A stretch of DNA of 40,634 nucleotides, from the NCBI GenBank assembly GCA_038496445.1, contig JALMLS010000090.1, forward strand, positions 1 through 40,634, written 5' to 3'. Shown piece after piece: positions 30,920-40,615 of this stretch (its first letter is position 1; each line of letters starts with the position of its first letter). This DNA is from Trichosphaerium sp. ATCC 40318. Its lineage: Eukaryota; Discosea; Flabellinia; Trichosidae. The translations under genes and the position numbers were made by a program. The notes beneath the pieces were generated by a model that saw only the letters and a list, made by a program, of their open reading frames with translations, made no database searches and was not told the origin of the DNA.

Positions 30920-32530
30920 TTAAAAGTACTTTGAATTCGTATCACGATAGAGGCTTGGTCCAAATCTACCTGGAGTGACTGGAGCTGAGGGTTTCTCTGG
31001 TGGCAAACGAGGAGCGGTTCCCGTACATTTTTCTATAGCATCAAAGTTAACTCCTTTGAAGAAAGCACGTTTTTTGATTTCGTTATAACTTTGTAATCTC
31101 ATGTCAACATTTCGTTCTAAAAGCTCATCAAGTAATGCAACAAGCTCCCATGGCATAGATCCATTATCAAATTTAGGTATACGAAAATTAACAACCATTT
31201 CAAAACTCTCTCTAGGATTACGACTATAGAATAGACGTTGTGTTGTAAAGAGCTCAAAAAGAACAACACCTAAACACCAATAATCTGCCACTTTGAAACT
31301 TTTGACTTTCCTCGTCAATATCTCAGGTGCTATTATCACGTGTTAAAATGATGAAGTTTTATTACTACTCGAGATAAATTTAACATACCTAGATATTCTA
31401 TTTTACGCTTGGAATAACCCAAGGAGTCCCTAAATAGAGAATAAATTTTATTTCTTTGCAAAAATTTTATAACCTTCATCATGCTCAACATACCTTGGTA
31501 CTGCATTCCATTTGGCAAGCATAACATGTCCATTCTGTTGTATTTTAACACACGAAGGGTTAAAGTAACCACTATAAGAAACACCATGATCATGAAGATG
31601 CTTCAATCCTTATCAACAAAAAATTAGTTCATGAAACAAACATATTTCTTCTTTCTCCTCTTTATCGTACCCACTAATATCTCAGCAGCATAGAACTTAA
31701 ACGCTGAAAACCCCATTTTCCTCTTCCATATGAAGCTCGACAAGTCATAATTTGGTTCATCGAGAATAAGATAAACGCAATTTTCAGCGGAATCTTTGAA
31801 GAAAGTTTGGACCGTCTGTACCAACGGAAACCGTGGTATAATCAATACTTGTGGTGTGCCCCATCTCCTGATAACCAGTTAATACTGTTTACAGTACAAG
31901 CAGTCTTCTGATGGGCTGTATTGGCCAAGCGAACATTTTTCCAATACGTACTTGTGTGGTCGTAGAGAGTATTTAGCAAGGTGATACACTTTACTTCCGC
32001 GTCGTCCATAGAAATAGGCCACCTGTTGCGCGATTTTAGTCTTTTGTTAATTGTTTTGTGCGAAACCGCTAATAATAAGCTTACCTTGCCGTCATCACAG
32101 GCTTGAGTCGCAGCACGCAACTGTAAACGAGTTAACAAATAACAAAATAATGGCTTACTTTGTATCGATTACTCTGTCCTGGTACTTCTCGTTGCTCAGA
32201 GATGCGCTTGGAGCCTCGAAATATTGTAAAATCTTCAATTACCCAATTTCGTCTATTACGATCTAGTGACGTCAGTTAACCATTTACTAACGCTACCGAA
32301 CCTGTGTACATCAATTTCCAGTCGTTTTGGTATGGTTTTGCTAATTTAGCCAATGCTTGTTTATCAGGGCAATATACGCGTTGTATAGCCTTTTTCCATA
32401 CATATCCATCACTTAGAGCAAATTTCCAAGCGGTACACGCTGCAGTGCAGTCCAGAAGCGATTCTGCATTTAAATACGTAAATATATGTCCTAGAACTTC
32501 GTTTGGTAGAGTTTCAATGCCAGTAGTCAT
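30920..32530 (-). CDS. F-box - AGC-type pseudokinase fusion
   Basis: ATG at 32530 opens an F-box (TLPNEVLGHIFTYLNAESLL, CTAWKFALSD, WKKAI). The next exon, joined in phase by a 39-bp intron starting GTTAGT, opens an AGC-kinase-like domain: NWVIEDFTIF, GKVAYFYGRRGSKVYHLAKYSL (beta-3 Lys possibly kept), IPRFPLVQTVQTFF, VYLILDEPNYDL, FKFYAAEILVG. The catalytic loop, normally YRDLKPEN, is YSGYFNPS (codons at about 31578-31555), and DFG is replaced by AKWN (about 31519-31505). EYLAPEIL, DYWCLGVVLFELF and an AGC-style C-terminal tail (RFGPSLYRDTNSKYF) are retained. Asp, Lys and Asn of the catalytic loop and the metal-binding Asp are gone, so no phosphotransfer is expected; the fold may bind a partner that the F-box delivers to ubiquitination. 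F-box-kinase fusions are not a standard architecture. Confidence 0.82.
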
Positions 32531-32762
32531 TGAACCTTATGTGAAATTCAACGCAAAAAAGTACGAGAAAAAAACAGGAAGACAAACATGAACGACTACG
32601 ATTTCACAGCTTGTTCTCAATTAATACCATATGCTGACGTTGTTTTCGAATATTATAGCCAACTATGAGAAACTGAAAACAACACCACGTATGCTGTTTA
32701 AGCGACATTTCTCCGTGCTTAATTTTAAGTGAACTGATTTTTTTGTCACAAAAAGCAAGAAA

Positions 32763-33609
32763 ATGGCGGAAGGAGCTCAAACGTTTAATGACAATAGGTG
32801 GGGCGGCGGTGGAGTACTCATTTTTGCTGTAGATGATAAAGGAAAATATTGGTTTTTACTAGGTTTTAAAACAGTTTTATGGCACCAAAACTAACTACTG
32901 ATAGGCGAAGAGATCCGAGGGGAATGCTTTGACGATTTTGGTGGGAGTAGAGACAAAGGTTCGTGTAAATTTGTTTCAGGAGCTCACATACGCTAGGAGA
33001 GAATCATCCTTCCATTACAGCGGCCAGAGAATTTTATGGTAAATTGTAACTGAAAAATACAATGTGACGTCATTTTAGAGGAGTCAGCAGCTTCCATAAT
33101 GTCACTAGAAGAGATGACTAGCATTATAGCAACTAAACAATACTCACGAGTTGCGTTCCATAAAGTACTACCGAATTCGTTTGCTATGCAATGCTAACGC
33201 GTAGTAAAAGGGATTCCAGCAGTATTGGGTTGAAATTGACTTCGATGAGAAGATGCCCAAAAAATTTTTAAAAGCTAGGGGAGCGGCAACCGATAGGCAC
33301 TTTCAAGAAAAAACGCGTGTGCTATGGGTACAATAAAAGAAAAAATGTTAACTTAATCAAGTCAAACTCTACAATTTAGGTTTCTGCCAGTGATCTCATA
33401 CAAAGGATAAAGGACTTTAAAGGAAGGACGTTCCCCAAAAAAGCAAATGTTACGCTTGAGACAATGGACGGGAAGGACACAACAATCTCGGTTAGGCGAC
33501 ATTTGATGTATATGCTTCAACAAGCAATAAGTGATGGTACGACTTCCTCCTAGCTCTTGTGTTTGTTAACCTTATTCCAGGTTTTGACGGTTTCGCTAAA
33601 GAGCGGTGA
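32763..33609 (+). CDS. Nudix hydrolase
   Basis: ATG at 32763. The first exon has GGGGVLIFAVDDKGKYWFLLG, the usual Nudix beta strands. The Nudix box is spread over three exons: FGGSRDK, GENHPSITAAREFYEE, ESAASIMSL, giving GG..R.. GE ... TAAREF.EE with the catalytic REXXEE-type residues (REFYEE). Later exons give WVEIDFDEKMPKKFL and SDLIQRIKDFKGRTF, and the last exon reads FDGFAKER before TGA at 33607-33609. Nudix enzymes cleave nucleoside diphosphates linked to another moiety (NTPs, NADH, ADP-ribose, caps); the substrate cannot be told here. The box departs from the usual spacing slightly (ENHPSITAAREF). Splice joins were chosen to keep phase and need transcript support. Confidence 0.8.
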
Positions 33610-33824
33610 GGGATTGGTCTGCTGGATAGAGTCTTTGTCAATCCTGTATGTCTCAAGCCAAACTCCTTGACGCTCAGTAAACACCGCGTAATGCCACATA
33701 GTAGTTTAGAAGTTAGAACTGCCATGATCAAGTTTCGCTGGCATGAGTGTTTTTTTTCGTGTATTTCAACAAAAAGTCTACTGTACTCTTTTATCTTTGT
33801 CTAATTCTTATTAAACACACAACC

Positions 33825-34723
33825 ATGGCGTGAGTTGTTTATAAATTACTTTGTTTGGTTTACTTACTGAGGCTGTAGCGCGCCTGCAAAGACATACAAG
33901 CCAAGAACCGCTTTGGGCGAGATAACTGATAAAAACTTGAAGCAAATGCGTGTATTGAATGCTTCTGTGTTTCCAGTACATTACCACGATAAATTTTACT
34001 CTGACTTGCTCAACACACCAGAATTATCGCGAATGGGTACGTACGACACTACAAAAGTACCGGCGGGAAAAAATTAGCGATTTTTTTTTCGTATTTGTCA
34101 AATGGCGCTTAATTACCATAAACTACACGCAATACGCTTTGCTAGATCATTACTAGACCATATTGTTGACATTCGTTTAGCTTTCTACAATGACATGTTC
34201 GTTGGCGCTGTCTGTTGCCGATATGAGTATTTCGACAAAGAACAAGCGAAACTAAACAAAGAGAAACAAAGCAAATCAAAACGTAAAAATAATGGACCAA
34301 AAGGACCTCTACGCGTATACATCATGACCCTTGGCGTCTTGGGCCCATACCGCCGCCTTGGCCTAGGTAAAGAAAACTTTTTTTTGTCGGACAAGAAAAA
34401 CGCTCAGCAACAAAGTAGTATCCTTATTTAACTCTACTATAGGTAGAAAAATGCTTGCATACGTTTTAGAGTTCGTACAGAAGAAAAAGGCTGAACTGAA
34501 TATTGTTGACATTTACTTGCACGTCCAAATATCTAACGAAGCAGCGATCGCATTCTACAAAAAGTTTGGCTTCGAGATTGTAGGCGAAAAGAAGGAATAC
34601 TACCATGATATTGATCCTCAAACAGCCTACATCTTATCTAAGAAAGTAGCTAAAACAATGCCAAAACTTGCATCTGAAACAAAAGCGGAGGAAGAAGAAA
34701 CAAAACCAGAACTAACAGGTTAG
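33825..34723 (+). CDS. NAA50: N-alpha-acetyltransferase 50, catalytic subunit
   Basis: Exon 1 is only ATG-GC (33825-33829) with a GTGAGT donor; exon 2 starts at 33879. The protein follows NAA50 closely: LGEITDKNLKQMRVLNASVFPVHYHDKFYSDLL, a GTACGT intron, LAFYNDMFVGAVCCR, RVYIMTLGVLGPYRRLGLG (acetyl-CoA binding loop), then IYLHVQISNEAAIAFYKKFGFEIV and KKEYYHDIDPQTAY. It acetylates N-termini beginning with Met and works with the NatA complex at the ribosome. A basic insert of about 20 residues (EQAKLNKEKQSKSKRKNNG) precedes the acetyl-CoA strand and is absent from the animal proteins I know. The tail is Glu/Lys-rich. The frame is intact and expression is likely. Confidence 0.95.
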
Positions 34724-35035
34724 ATGGTAAAATAGTACATTCTCGTGGTTTTTGACAGGCAATGTCTCACTGTTTTTTTTTGGTTTTTTTTTTTTGAGTT
34801 TTCTGGCCTTTGCTTTGTTCTTTTCTTTTTTTTTTTGGTATAAATACTGACAATATACGATTAGCGCAAAAGTTGCAAGATATTGACTAGCCTGTAAATT
34901 ACCGTCTAATAAATTTGGTTTGCACGTCATTTTTTGACTTTAAATATTTCTAGTTATCATTTTGTCTGTGTGCAAAGTAAATGAGTGTTGCAGTTTTGGT
35001 TGTGTATTAGTTCTTTTGATTTGAGTCGTACTCCA
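34724..35035. other. Intergenic with long T tracts
   Basis: Runs of T at about 34772-34793 and 34823-34837; no convincing gene on either strand. Confidence 0.5.
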
Positions 35036-35266
35036 ATGTCAAACATTTGGAAAAATAATTCAAAAAAGGCGTCTAGGAAGGTAAACAAACCAGCATGCCA
35101 TCAAAATTTAACATTTCGTTGTGACTTTTTTACAGCATTTGTTTATTTCGGTCTAACTTCATGTTTTCTATACGATGGGTACTTGTTTATTTGTATTGGC
35201 GAGACTACTGAAGGGCGACTACCTTCTTCATACCTCAAAAAAGCTGAAAAACTGTTTAAGAACTGA
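35036..35266 (+). CDS. Small single-pass membrane protein, unknown
   Basis: 76 residues from ATG at 35036 to TGA. A basic head (MSNIWKNNSKKASRKVNK) is followed by a hydrophobic segment FFTAFVYFGLTSCFLYDGYLF at about residues 31-51 and a polar, Lys-rich tail ending YLKKAEKLFKN. The basic head and single helix resemble small subunits of organelle membrane complexes. A GTAAAC...TTTTACAG pair inside could be read as an intron, but removing it breaks the frame. Confidence 0.45.
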   Translation: MSNIWKNNSKKASRKVNKPACHQNLTFRCDFFTAFVYFGLTSCFLYDGYLFICIGETTEGRLPSSYLKKAEKLFKN

Positions 35267-35498
35267 ACTACGAGCCACAAACATGTGAGCTGGCACTACC
35301 AAGTATGGATTTGTACAAGCAAACTGTACAGGTTGTCAACGCATTAATACCAAAGTTCATGCACAGAAAATATGACCACTGTTAAAGGACAAGCAAGTTT
35401 ATTAACATGGAGTATCACAGTATGCAGTGATGTTTCTGCTTTATGACATACAACAATCCCAATGACCTGCAAAGCCAAACTTGTGGCGGGCAAACAGT

Positions 35499-36016
35499 TT
35501 AATTTCCTAAAATATTGTTCTGTGTATCTTCTGAGCAGCAAGACTCCTTAGCGTAGAAGACCTATTGGAGTGTTACTCACTATAATTGTAACAACATATT
35601 GAAGAAGCTGTACGTACTTTTACTTGCAGATTAGATATCTGTATTGCAGATCGGAAACTACCGTTACACTGTAGTGGAACAGCCGCGGTTGTTACATTGT
35701 TATGCCAAGACCCAGAGACGACTTTATTGCTTAGCTTGATTGGTATCACCGCGAGGTCGTTGAAATCAGGTTTACATAGACGCCATATTTGGTTTTGTAC
35801 ATTATCTATATCTACACAACCGCTTCTAGAAGCCATCCCTTGAAATGTGCAATCTTCATTGTGTTTAAGAAGTTTCAGAAACCCAAAGTCACCTGGTTCA
35901 TCTGATACACTCCAACACATCCTTGGGACGCTACAAGTCCACTTTTGGGAGTTACAAACAATTGCCATTGCTACAACTAGTAGAAGTAATATTGTTGGTT
36001 TGTATGATAGTTGCAT
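35499..36016 (-). CDS. Secreted cysteine-rich protein, unknown family
   Basis: ATG at 36016; exon 1 runs to 35618 (133 codons) with a GTACGT donor, exon 2 covers 35561-35499 and ends TAA, giving about 153 residues in perfect phase. The N-terminus is a signal peptide (YKPTILLLLVVAMAIVCNSQ). The mature part has KWTCSVPRMCWSV, NEDCTFQG, RSGCVDI, WRLCKPDF, PLQCNGSF and two more Cys in the last exon (KESCCSED), an even number suited to disulfides. Possible N-glycosylation sites NVT and NGS. It resembles the protein at 25398-25961 only in general style. Function unknown. Confidence 0.72.
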
Positions 36017-36185
36017 TGATTGAGAGAAGGTTTGGATAATGTTGGGTCGAAAGTAAAAGCTTTCAGTTTTTGAGAAATTTCCCCAATTTACGAGAAACGT
36101 GCAACACAAATGTTTTACTATAAACCGTTCTTTGTAAAAAGCGTTATAAATGACAGGAAACTCGCACAATTTTACGGAGTTTTTG

Positions 36186-36350
36186 TGGCAAAGTGGAAAT
36201 GTTTAAGTGGAACCGACATTGGCAGCTTTATCTTTGTAGAAGTACCAGAAGTTTCCAGAAGCCGTGGGCTAGCGGTTTAATTCCCACCCAGATCACAGCT
36301 TCTCTGATTCAAAACCAATCCTGACAAACAGGAATTAGTTTTAAGTATTG
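36186..36350 (+). ncRNA. Candidate Pol III-type small RNA
   Basis: TGGCAAAGTGG at 36186-36196 fits the A-box consensus and GGTTTAATTCC at 36272-36282 is close to a B box. Nested stems can form: AGAAGC/GCTTCT (36257-36262 with 36298-36303) enclosing GTGGG/CCCAC (36264-36268 with 36283-36287), then TCCTG/CAGGA near 36321-36335. A T run (TTTT) follows shortly after. It does not fold as a tRNA cloverleaf. Could be a tRNA-derived SINE or chance. Confidence 0.25.
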
Positions 36351-36576
36351 ATGTAAATACAAAAGAAACTAATACCTACTATCTCGACTCGTACAATGTT
36401 CTTATTTCAGATTTAACAAATACAGAAAATTGTATTTATTTCCTATCACCTGACATTACAGTTACGTGGTTGAGTAAATAATTACGCTAGTACTCTTCTA
36501 TTATATACAAAATACAGTTTCGCTACTTGGTCATCACGTGTGGTACATGTGACTCTACATAGTGCAAGACTAACAA

Positions 36577-37366
36577 TCAACTATCTAAGACTTTTTTACC
36601 ATGACTAAAATTATACGCTATATAAACATCTCCGTCAAAGTCTTCAAAGCCTTTACCATGAAGTTTACCATTATCATAGTTATAATGACACGTGTGCTTA
36701 CCAGTATGTTCGCACCAAGAGTCCATAGAACCATGTAGTACGCCATTACTATAAGTAACAAGTTCGATTACATCTCCTTTATAATTATACTCTTTTTCTT
36801 CTCCATGCTTCTTGCCAAGCTCATAATTGGTTGTTTTAGCCACAAAGCCTTTGATATTCCACCTCGTTTGTTTACCGTGAAGCTTACCGCCGAAAATAGT
36901 AGACGACTCTTGAAGCTGCTTATTAGGGTACCATTGTCGATGAGCGCCTTGTTCTTCGCCATATTTAAACACTTGCATCTCTTTTAGGGAAGGTTCAGAG
37001 CCTTCAACGGATTTCCACTTGTACCAAGTGCCATGCTTCTGTAAGTCTTCGTTAAACCTCGAAACCTCGCAACACGCCGTATCGAGGCATAATAGAGGCC
37101 ATTTTAAGTATACATCACGGTTTTTGAGTAATTTACGCTGTACTAGTATTGGTAGTGCCGCCAGACTAAATTCTATTAGTGAGACAGTTTCAGAGAGTAT
37201 TTAACGGTTTTGTGTTTTTTCAGTTCTATTTGTAGTTCTCATTGCTCTACGGCATTTCTGCGCGTAATAGACGCGATTGTACTTCCTTGTAGATGTATTC
37301 GTTGACGTACACGTTGCCAAAGTCTAAAGGGTCTTGTTGATCGTTATTAATTGTATTTTGGGCCAT
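36577..37366 (-). CDS. YwqK/MORN-like repeat protein
   Basis: ATG at 37366 starts MAQNTINNDQQDPLDFGNVYV; a GT-AG intron leads into FSLAALPILVQRKLLKNRDVYLKW and then a repeat region: HGTWYKW, YGEEQGAHRQWYPN, FGGKLHGKQTRWN, LGKKHGEEKEYNYKG, SNGVLHGSMDSWCE, DNGKLHGKGFEDFDG, FSHGKKV. Each unit has G-K/V-x-H-G followed by an aromatic, the pattern of MORN-type and bacterial YwqK antitoxin-like repeats, which form extended beta sheets. Related arrays are known in bacteria, protists and some large DNA viruses. No enzymatic domain is seen. The intron phase between the first exon and the repeat exon is uncertain. Confidence 0.65.
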
Positions 37367-37959
37367 ATCTTGCTATTGATTTGGTTGTTGAGTTGGCCAG
37401 TTATAAATAATGGTGGAGGGTTATGTCAACTTGTCATTAAAATATTTCAATGAAAAGCACATGGTAATTCCGCTTAAACTCCTGGAAAGTTACCGAAGCC
37501 AAATGTAAAATGCGCAGCTAGAAATATGTCTGTGTTGAAGATGGGGATCAGAAGAAGCGAAAATAAATAGAGCATTTTAAATGGTTGAACTGTTATTCAG
37601 GTATACTTTCAGTATGTTTCAGTTTATAGCACTTGGTTTTTTTTCGTATGGTAGTGTCTTGAGAGCAGGCTCTACCCAAAATGAAAAGTGTATGTTCTTA
37701 TTAACTTGTTTTCAGATTGCCGGTGTGGAAATCAATCAAGGCTTTGATGTCGAATAATACAAATAGCAGCAAAAAGCACATGATGTTTTAATGCGGCACT
37801 ATAACCTTCATAATGAAAGCAAGGTTTAACTTAGAAGGTGTTATGAAGTCAACAAACAAGCAGCCAATAGGTACAAGAAAAGTGTAGAAAAGCATATGAT
37901 TTGCTAGATTCATGATTTTACTTTATGCTTTGCTTTTGTATTTCTAAAAGTAATCAAAT
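37367..37959. other. Intergenic; possible tiny secreted peptide
   Basis: An ATG at 37614 gives MFQFIALGFFSYGSVLRAGS, signal-peptide-like, and a 26-bp GTATGT...TTTTCAG segment (37690-37715) could be an intron leading to a Cys-containing end. Too short to trust. Confidence 0.2.
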
Positions 37960-39493
37960 CTAACCTTCCACCCACATGCGTATGCTGTAATTATTATCCT
38001 GTAACAACAATCAAAACAACATGAGTATATAGTAATAACATTAGTGAAGGTCTGCTTAGCATACATTATTAGATTTGGCATCACCAGTGCTACAACCAAT
38101 ACTGGTAAAAATCTTGTATTATCTTTCACACCTTCTAAACTCCAATGAACCTGTACTATGTTGAGTGGATTGTTGCCTAAATTGGAGTAATTGTGTAGTA
38201 TCGAAGCTTGTGTTATGGCTGGAAGTGCGTCTTTGTATGAAACTTGAACACCTTGTGTAAGATTTACTATTAAAAGCTGTGAAAGGTTTGGTTTACCAAT
38301 GCTTGCATTTTGGTTCCATTTTTCAGTACAGTCATCCTCTGGACATTTAATGTTTACTAATGTTTACTCTACTTAGCAATACAATAGAGGTGAAACAGTA
38401 TGTGTATAGGTTTTTACACGTGCCTGTATTACAAACAGCATAGAACGCAACATCATAAAGAAAAGTACCATTGGGCTATTCATGAATAAATATCAAGATA
38501 CCCTTACCCAAAAAACATACATGTAAGAACCCTTCTGAGATGATAGGAGCAACACAATAGTGATTATTGGTTGGATTCCAAGCTGAGAAGTTTGTATCTA
38601 CAAATGTCTTCTCAGTGAACAAGAATACATTACCATGACCGTCGTATAGCTAAAGACATTGTAGTTAAAAAATAAATCACGACCTCATACCTTTTCTGCA
38701 GAAACATTAAAAACTGGCTCTGGTATAAAGTCCTACAGGCTTATTTAATGTTATTTTAAGCAACCTAGGCACATACATAGTACTCGTTGTATAATGCTAT
38801 GCCCAATCCAGCATATATTAATAATCCTCCGAAGAAGAAACCCCAGCCAAAATATTCACGTTTGGGATACCTAAGCATGAATAAAACTATATAGTACATA
38901 CACAAACAGAGCCTGTAAAGGAGAAGGTGGACATGGAAGGAAAAGAGAATGCGTAAAATCGTAGCAAGCTTATCACGTGATTTACATTGATGACAAGACT
39001 GTCACAATTAGCACAAGAACAACTTTTTTGATTAACTTCTTAGTTTTGAACTTACATTTGCCAGTGAAGAGTTAGATACAGTATAAATAACATTCCTGCA
39101 CAAACTGCTCCAATGAAGAATGCCTTGGGTGGTATAAAGATTTTGCTTAGGATAAAGCTAGCGTTTGATAGAATAAGCATCAGCGTGCACTAATTTGTTA
39201 ATTGTAACGAACTGAATAACAATAATGAGCTAACCAGTAAGTGCATCCATGTGTAAGAGTTATCTCCAATCCAAAAAGAAACGAATTTGTATCCGCACAT
39301 TCGATTCTCGCCAAAGGAGCAACGAAAAGTATTGGTATACCAATATCACGTGGGTCAACACCATTAAACAATTCACTTTTGTCAGGTTACCCTCTTGTTC
39401 TATAGACTCTACAAGCTTCAGCGGAAGGTACTTATATGTCTGACTTGAGAGATTATGTTCAAAAGGTACACGTGAAAGTAAAGTAAAAAACAT
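37960..39493 (-). CDS. Multi-pass membrane protein, unknown family
   Basis: From 39493 the strand reads RVPFEHNLSSQTY; a 56-bp intron starting GTACCT fits phase into NELFNGVDPRDIGIPILFV and FLFGLEITLTHGCTYW. Next exons hold membrane segments: PKAFFIGAVCAGMLFILYLTL and EYFGWGFFFGGLLIYAGLGI. A lumenal part follows (FIPEPVFNVSAEK, YDGHGNVFLFTEKTFV, NPTNNHYCVAPIISEGF, ECTEKW-like Cys residues, QLLIVNLTQGVQVSY), then another membrane helix (FLPVLVVALVMPNLIMY) and the end YSIRMWVEG before TAG at 37960. Several N-glycosylation sites (NVS, NLT, NYS). At least seven short introns. I cannot name the family; a secretory-pathway or plasma-membrane protein is likely. The 5' start is the least certain part. 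Confidence 0.6.
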
Positions 39494-39546
39494 ATTACAC
39501 TAACATTTAAATACTACAAAGTTGTTTTTTGATGTTTACGACTGTT

Positions 39547-40615
39547 TCATTCACCAGATGACTCATAAACTTTTCTTTCACCCTTAATTGAAACCCATGG
39601 ATCAACAGCACATTCGCTTTTATCATCATATCTGTTGTATTTGAATGAGGTACCAAATATATCCTCATCTTCAATGACGTAATCATATTCACTTCCTTCA
39701 ACAATATTTGGACTGTTCCAACCTTTTCCGACAATATTCGGTTGTCTCATAACAGACTGGCCTAATATTCCTGCAACAACAAGTTAAAACAATCATAAAC
39801 ATTTAATGTGCAAAAGAAGAAAAATATATGAGGTGCATACCGTGAGGAATATCAAAGGTTTCTGAATAGGTAAAATGAGTGCATCTAATATTTAGATGAC
39901 ACGAAGAATGAGAAGATTGTGAGAATCGAATATCGATATCATAACCACTCATGATATTAATAGATACTTTACTGTTTGATAGCTTGGACCTAAATGATAA
40001 AACAGTTAGTAAACCAGGAAGAGAAGAAAAAAATATCGAACCGTTTTATTGTTGCGCCTTGGAATTCCTTTTGTTCTCCTGGTTTTAGTTCTTTGTTGTT
40101 AACTTGTACCACGTGTTCTTGGTTTATTCTATCACACTTAAAGTAGAACAAATTATCTCCCTTAGGGTCACATATACGCATGCCAATGGCGCCAAGATAA
40201 GTCTTCTTTTTTTGAGGGTTTAGATCAGCATCATAGAACAATGAGTTCATTTGAAAAGACTTTGACGTAATGATACTATAATCTCACGTGTCAGATTTTG
40301 AATTAAGTTAATAACATTTCTAGTACTTGTATATTGTGTTTCTAACACCATGAAAGTCGTAACGCTGTCCCAGAAAGCCTCTGAAATGAGGATCTTAAAA
40401 AGTAGTTAAAAATAGAATAGAAGGTTTCAGTTTTGTTTTAGTCTTACCTCCACTTACTGAAGACGGAGGAGGTGGCGGTTGCACTTGAAATGCCGAAGCC
40501 GTTGGTGCTTGACAAAATTGTTGTGTTCCTGCACTAATAAAAAAAATGAGAAAGAGGACATTCAAAGACAAGTATTGTACTTGTTTCCGTTGGCAGTAGA
40601 ACGAAATTGCGTCAT
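39547..40615 (-). CDS. von Willebrand D-like domain protein
   Basis: ATG at 40615; exon 1 (MTQFRSTANGN) joins in phase through a GTACAA...TTATTAG intron to a Gln/Pro-rich exon (QVQPPPPPSS). Then comes SGDPHFRGFLGQRYDFH, the GDPH-YDFxG opening of von Willebrand D-like domains, followed by IITSKSFQMNSLFYDADLN, YLGAIGMRICDPKGDNLFYFKC, KELKPGEQKEF and HFTYSETFDIPHGILGQS. It ends with an acidic segment (VEGSEYDYVIEDEDIFGTSFKYNRYDD) and TGA at 39547. The DPHF..GxxYDFH and HGILGQ pair is shared with extracellular proteins of plants, protists and bacteria. Oddly, no signal peptide is visible at this start, so either secretion is unconventional or the true start is upstream of the window. The 53-bp gap to the next gene is very short. 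Confidence 0.72.
40285..40290. promoter_or_regulatory. CACGTG palindrome (representative of many)
   Basis: One of about two dozen CACGTG sites I counted by eye; intergenic or intronic examples are at 25204, 26457, 26892, 27344, 36535 and 38974. CACGTG is the bHLH/bZIP E-box or G-box core. Regulatory use here is inferred from over-representation only. Confidence 0.3.

Noticed and set aside
33492-33731. Minus-strand 79-codon frame over the Nudix 3' end
   Set aside because: Overlaps the phase-consistent last Nudix exons and has no motif of its own.
34712-34930. Minus-strand frame rich in Lys and Gln
   Set aside because: It is the translation of long T tracts and overlaps the 3' end of NAA50; low-complexity artefact.
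36179-36310. tRNA gene suggested by A-box and B-box like words
   Set aside because: The bases flanking the boxes cannot pair into acceptor and T stems, so it is not a cloverleaf; kept only as a candidate small RNA.
36577-37366. Integrated giant-virus segment
   Set aside because: Only one repeat-type protein hints at it; the gene has an intron and is surrounded by ordinary spliced eukaryotic genes.
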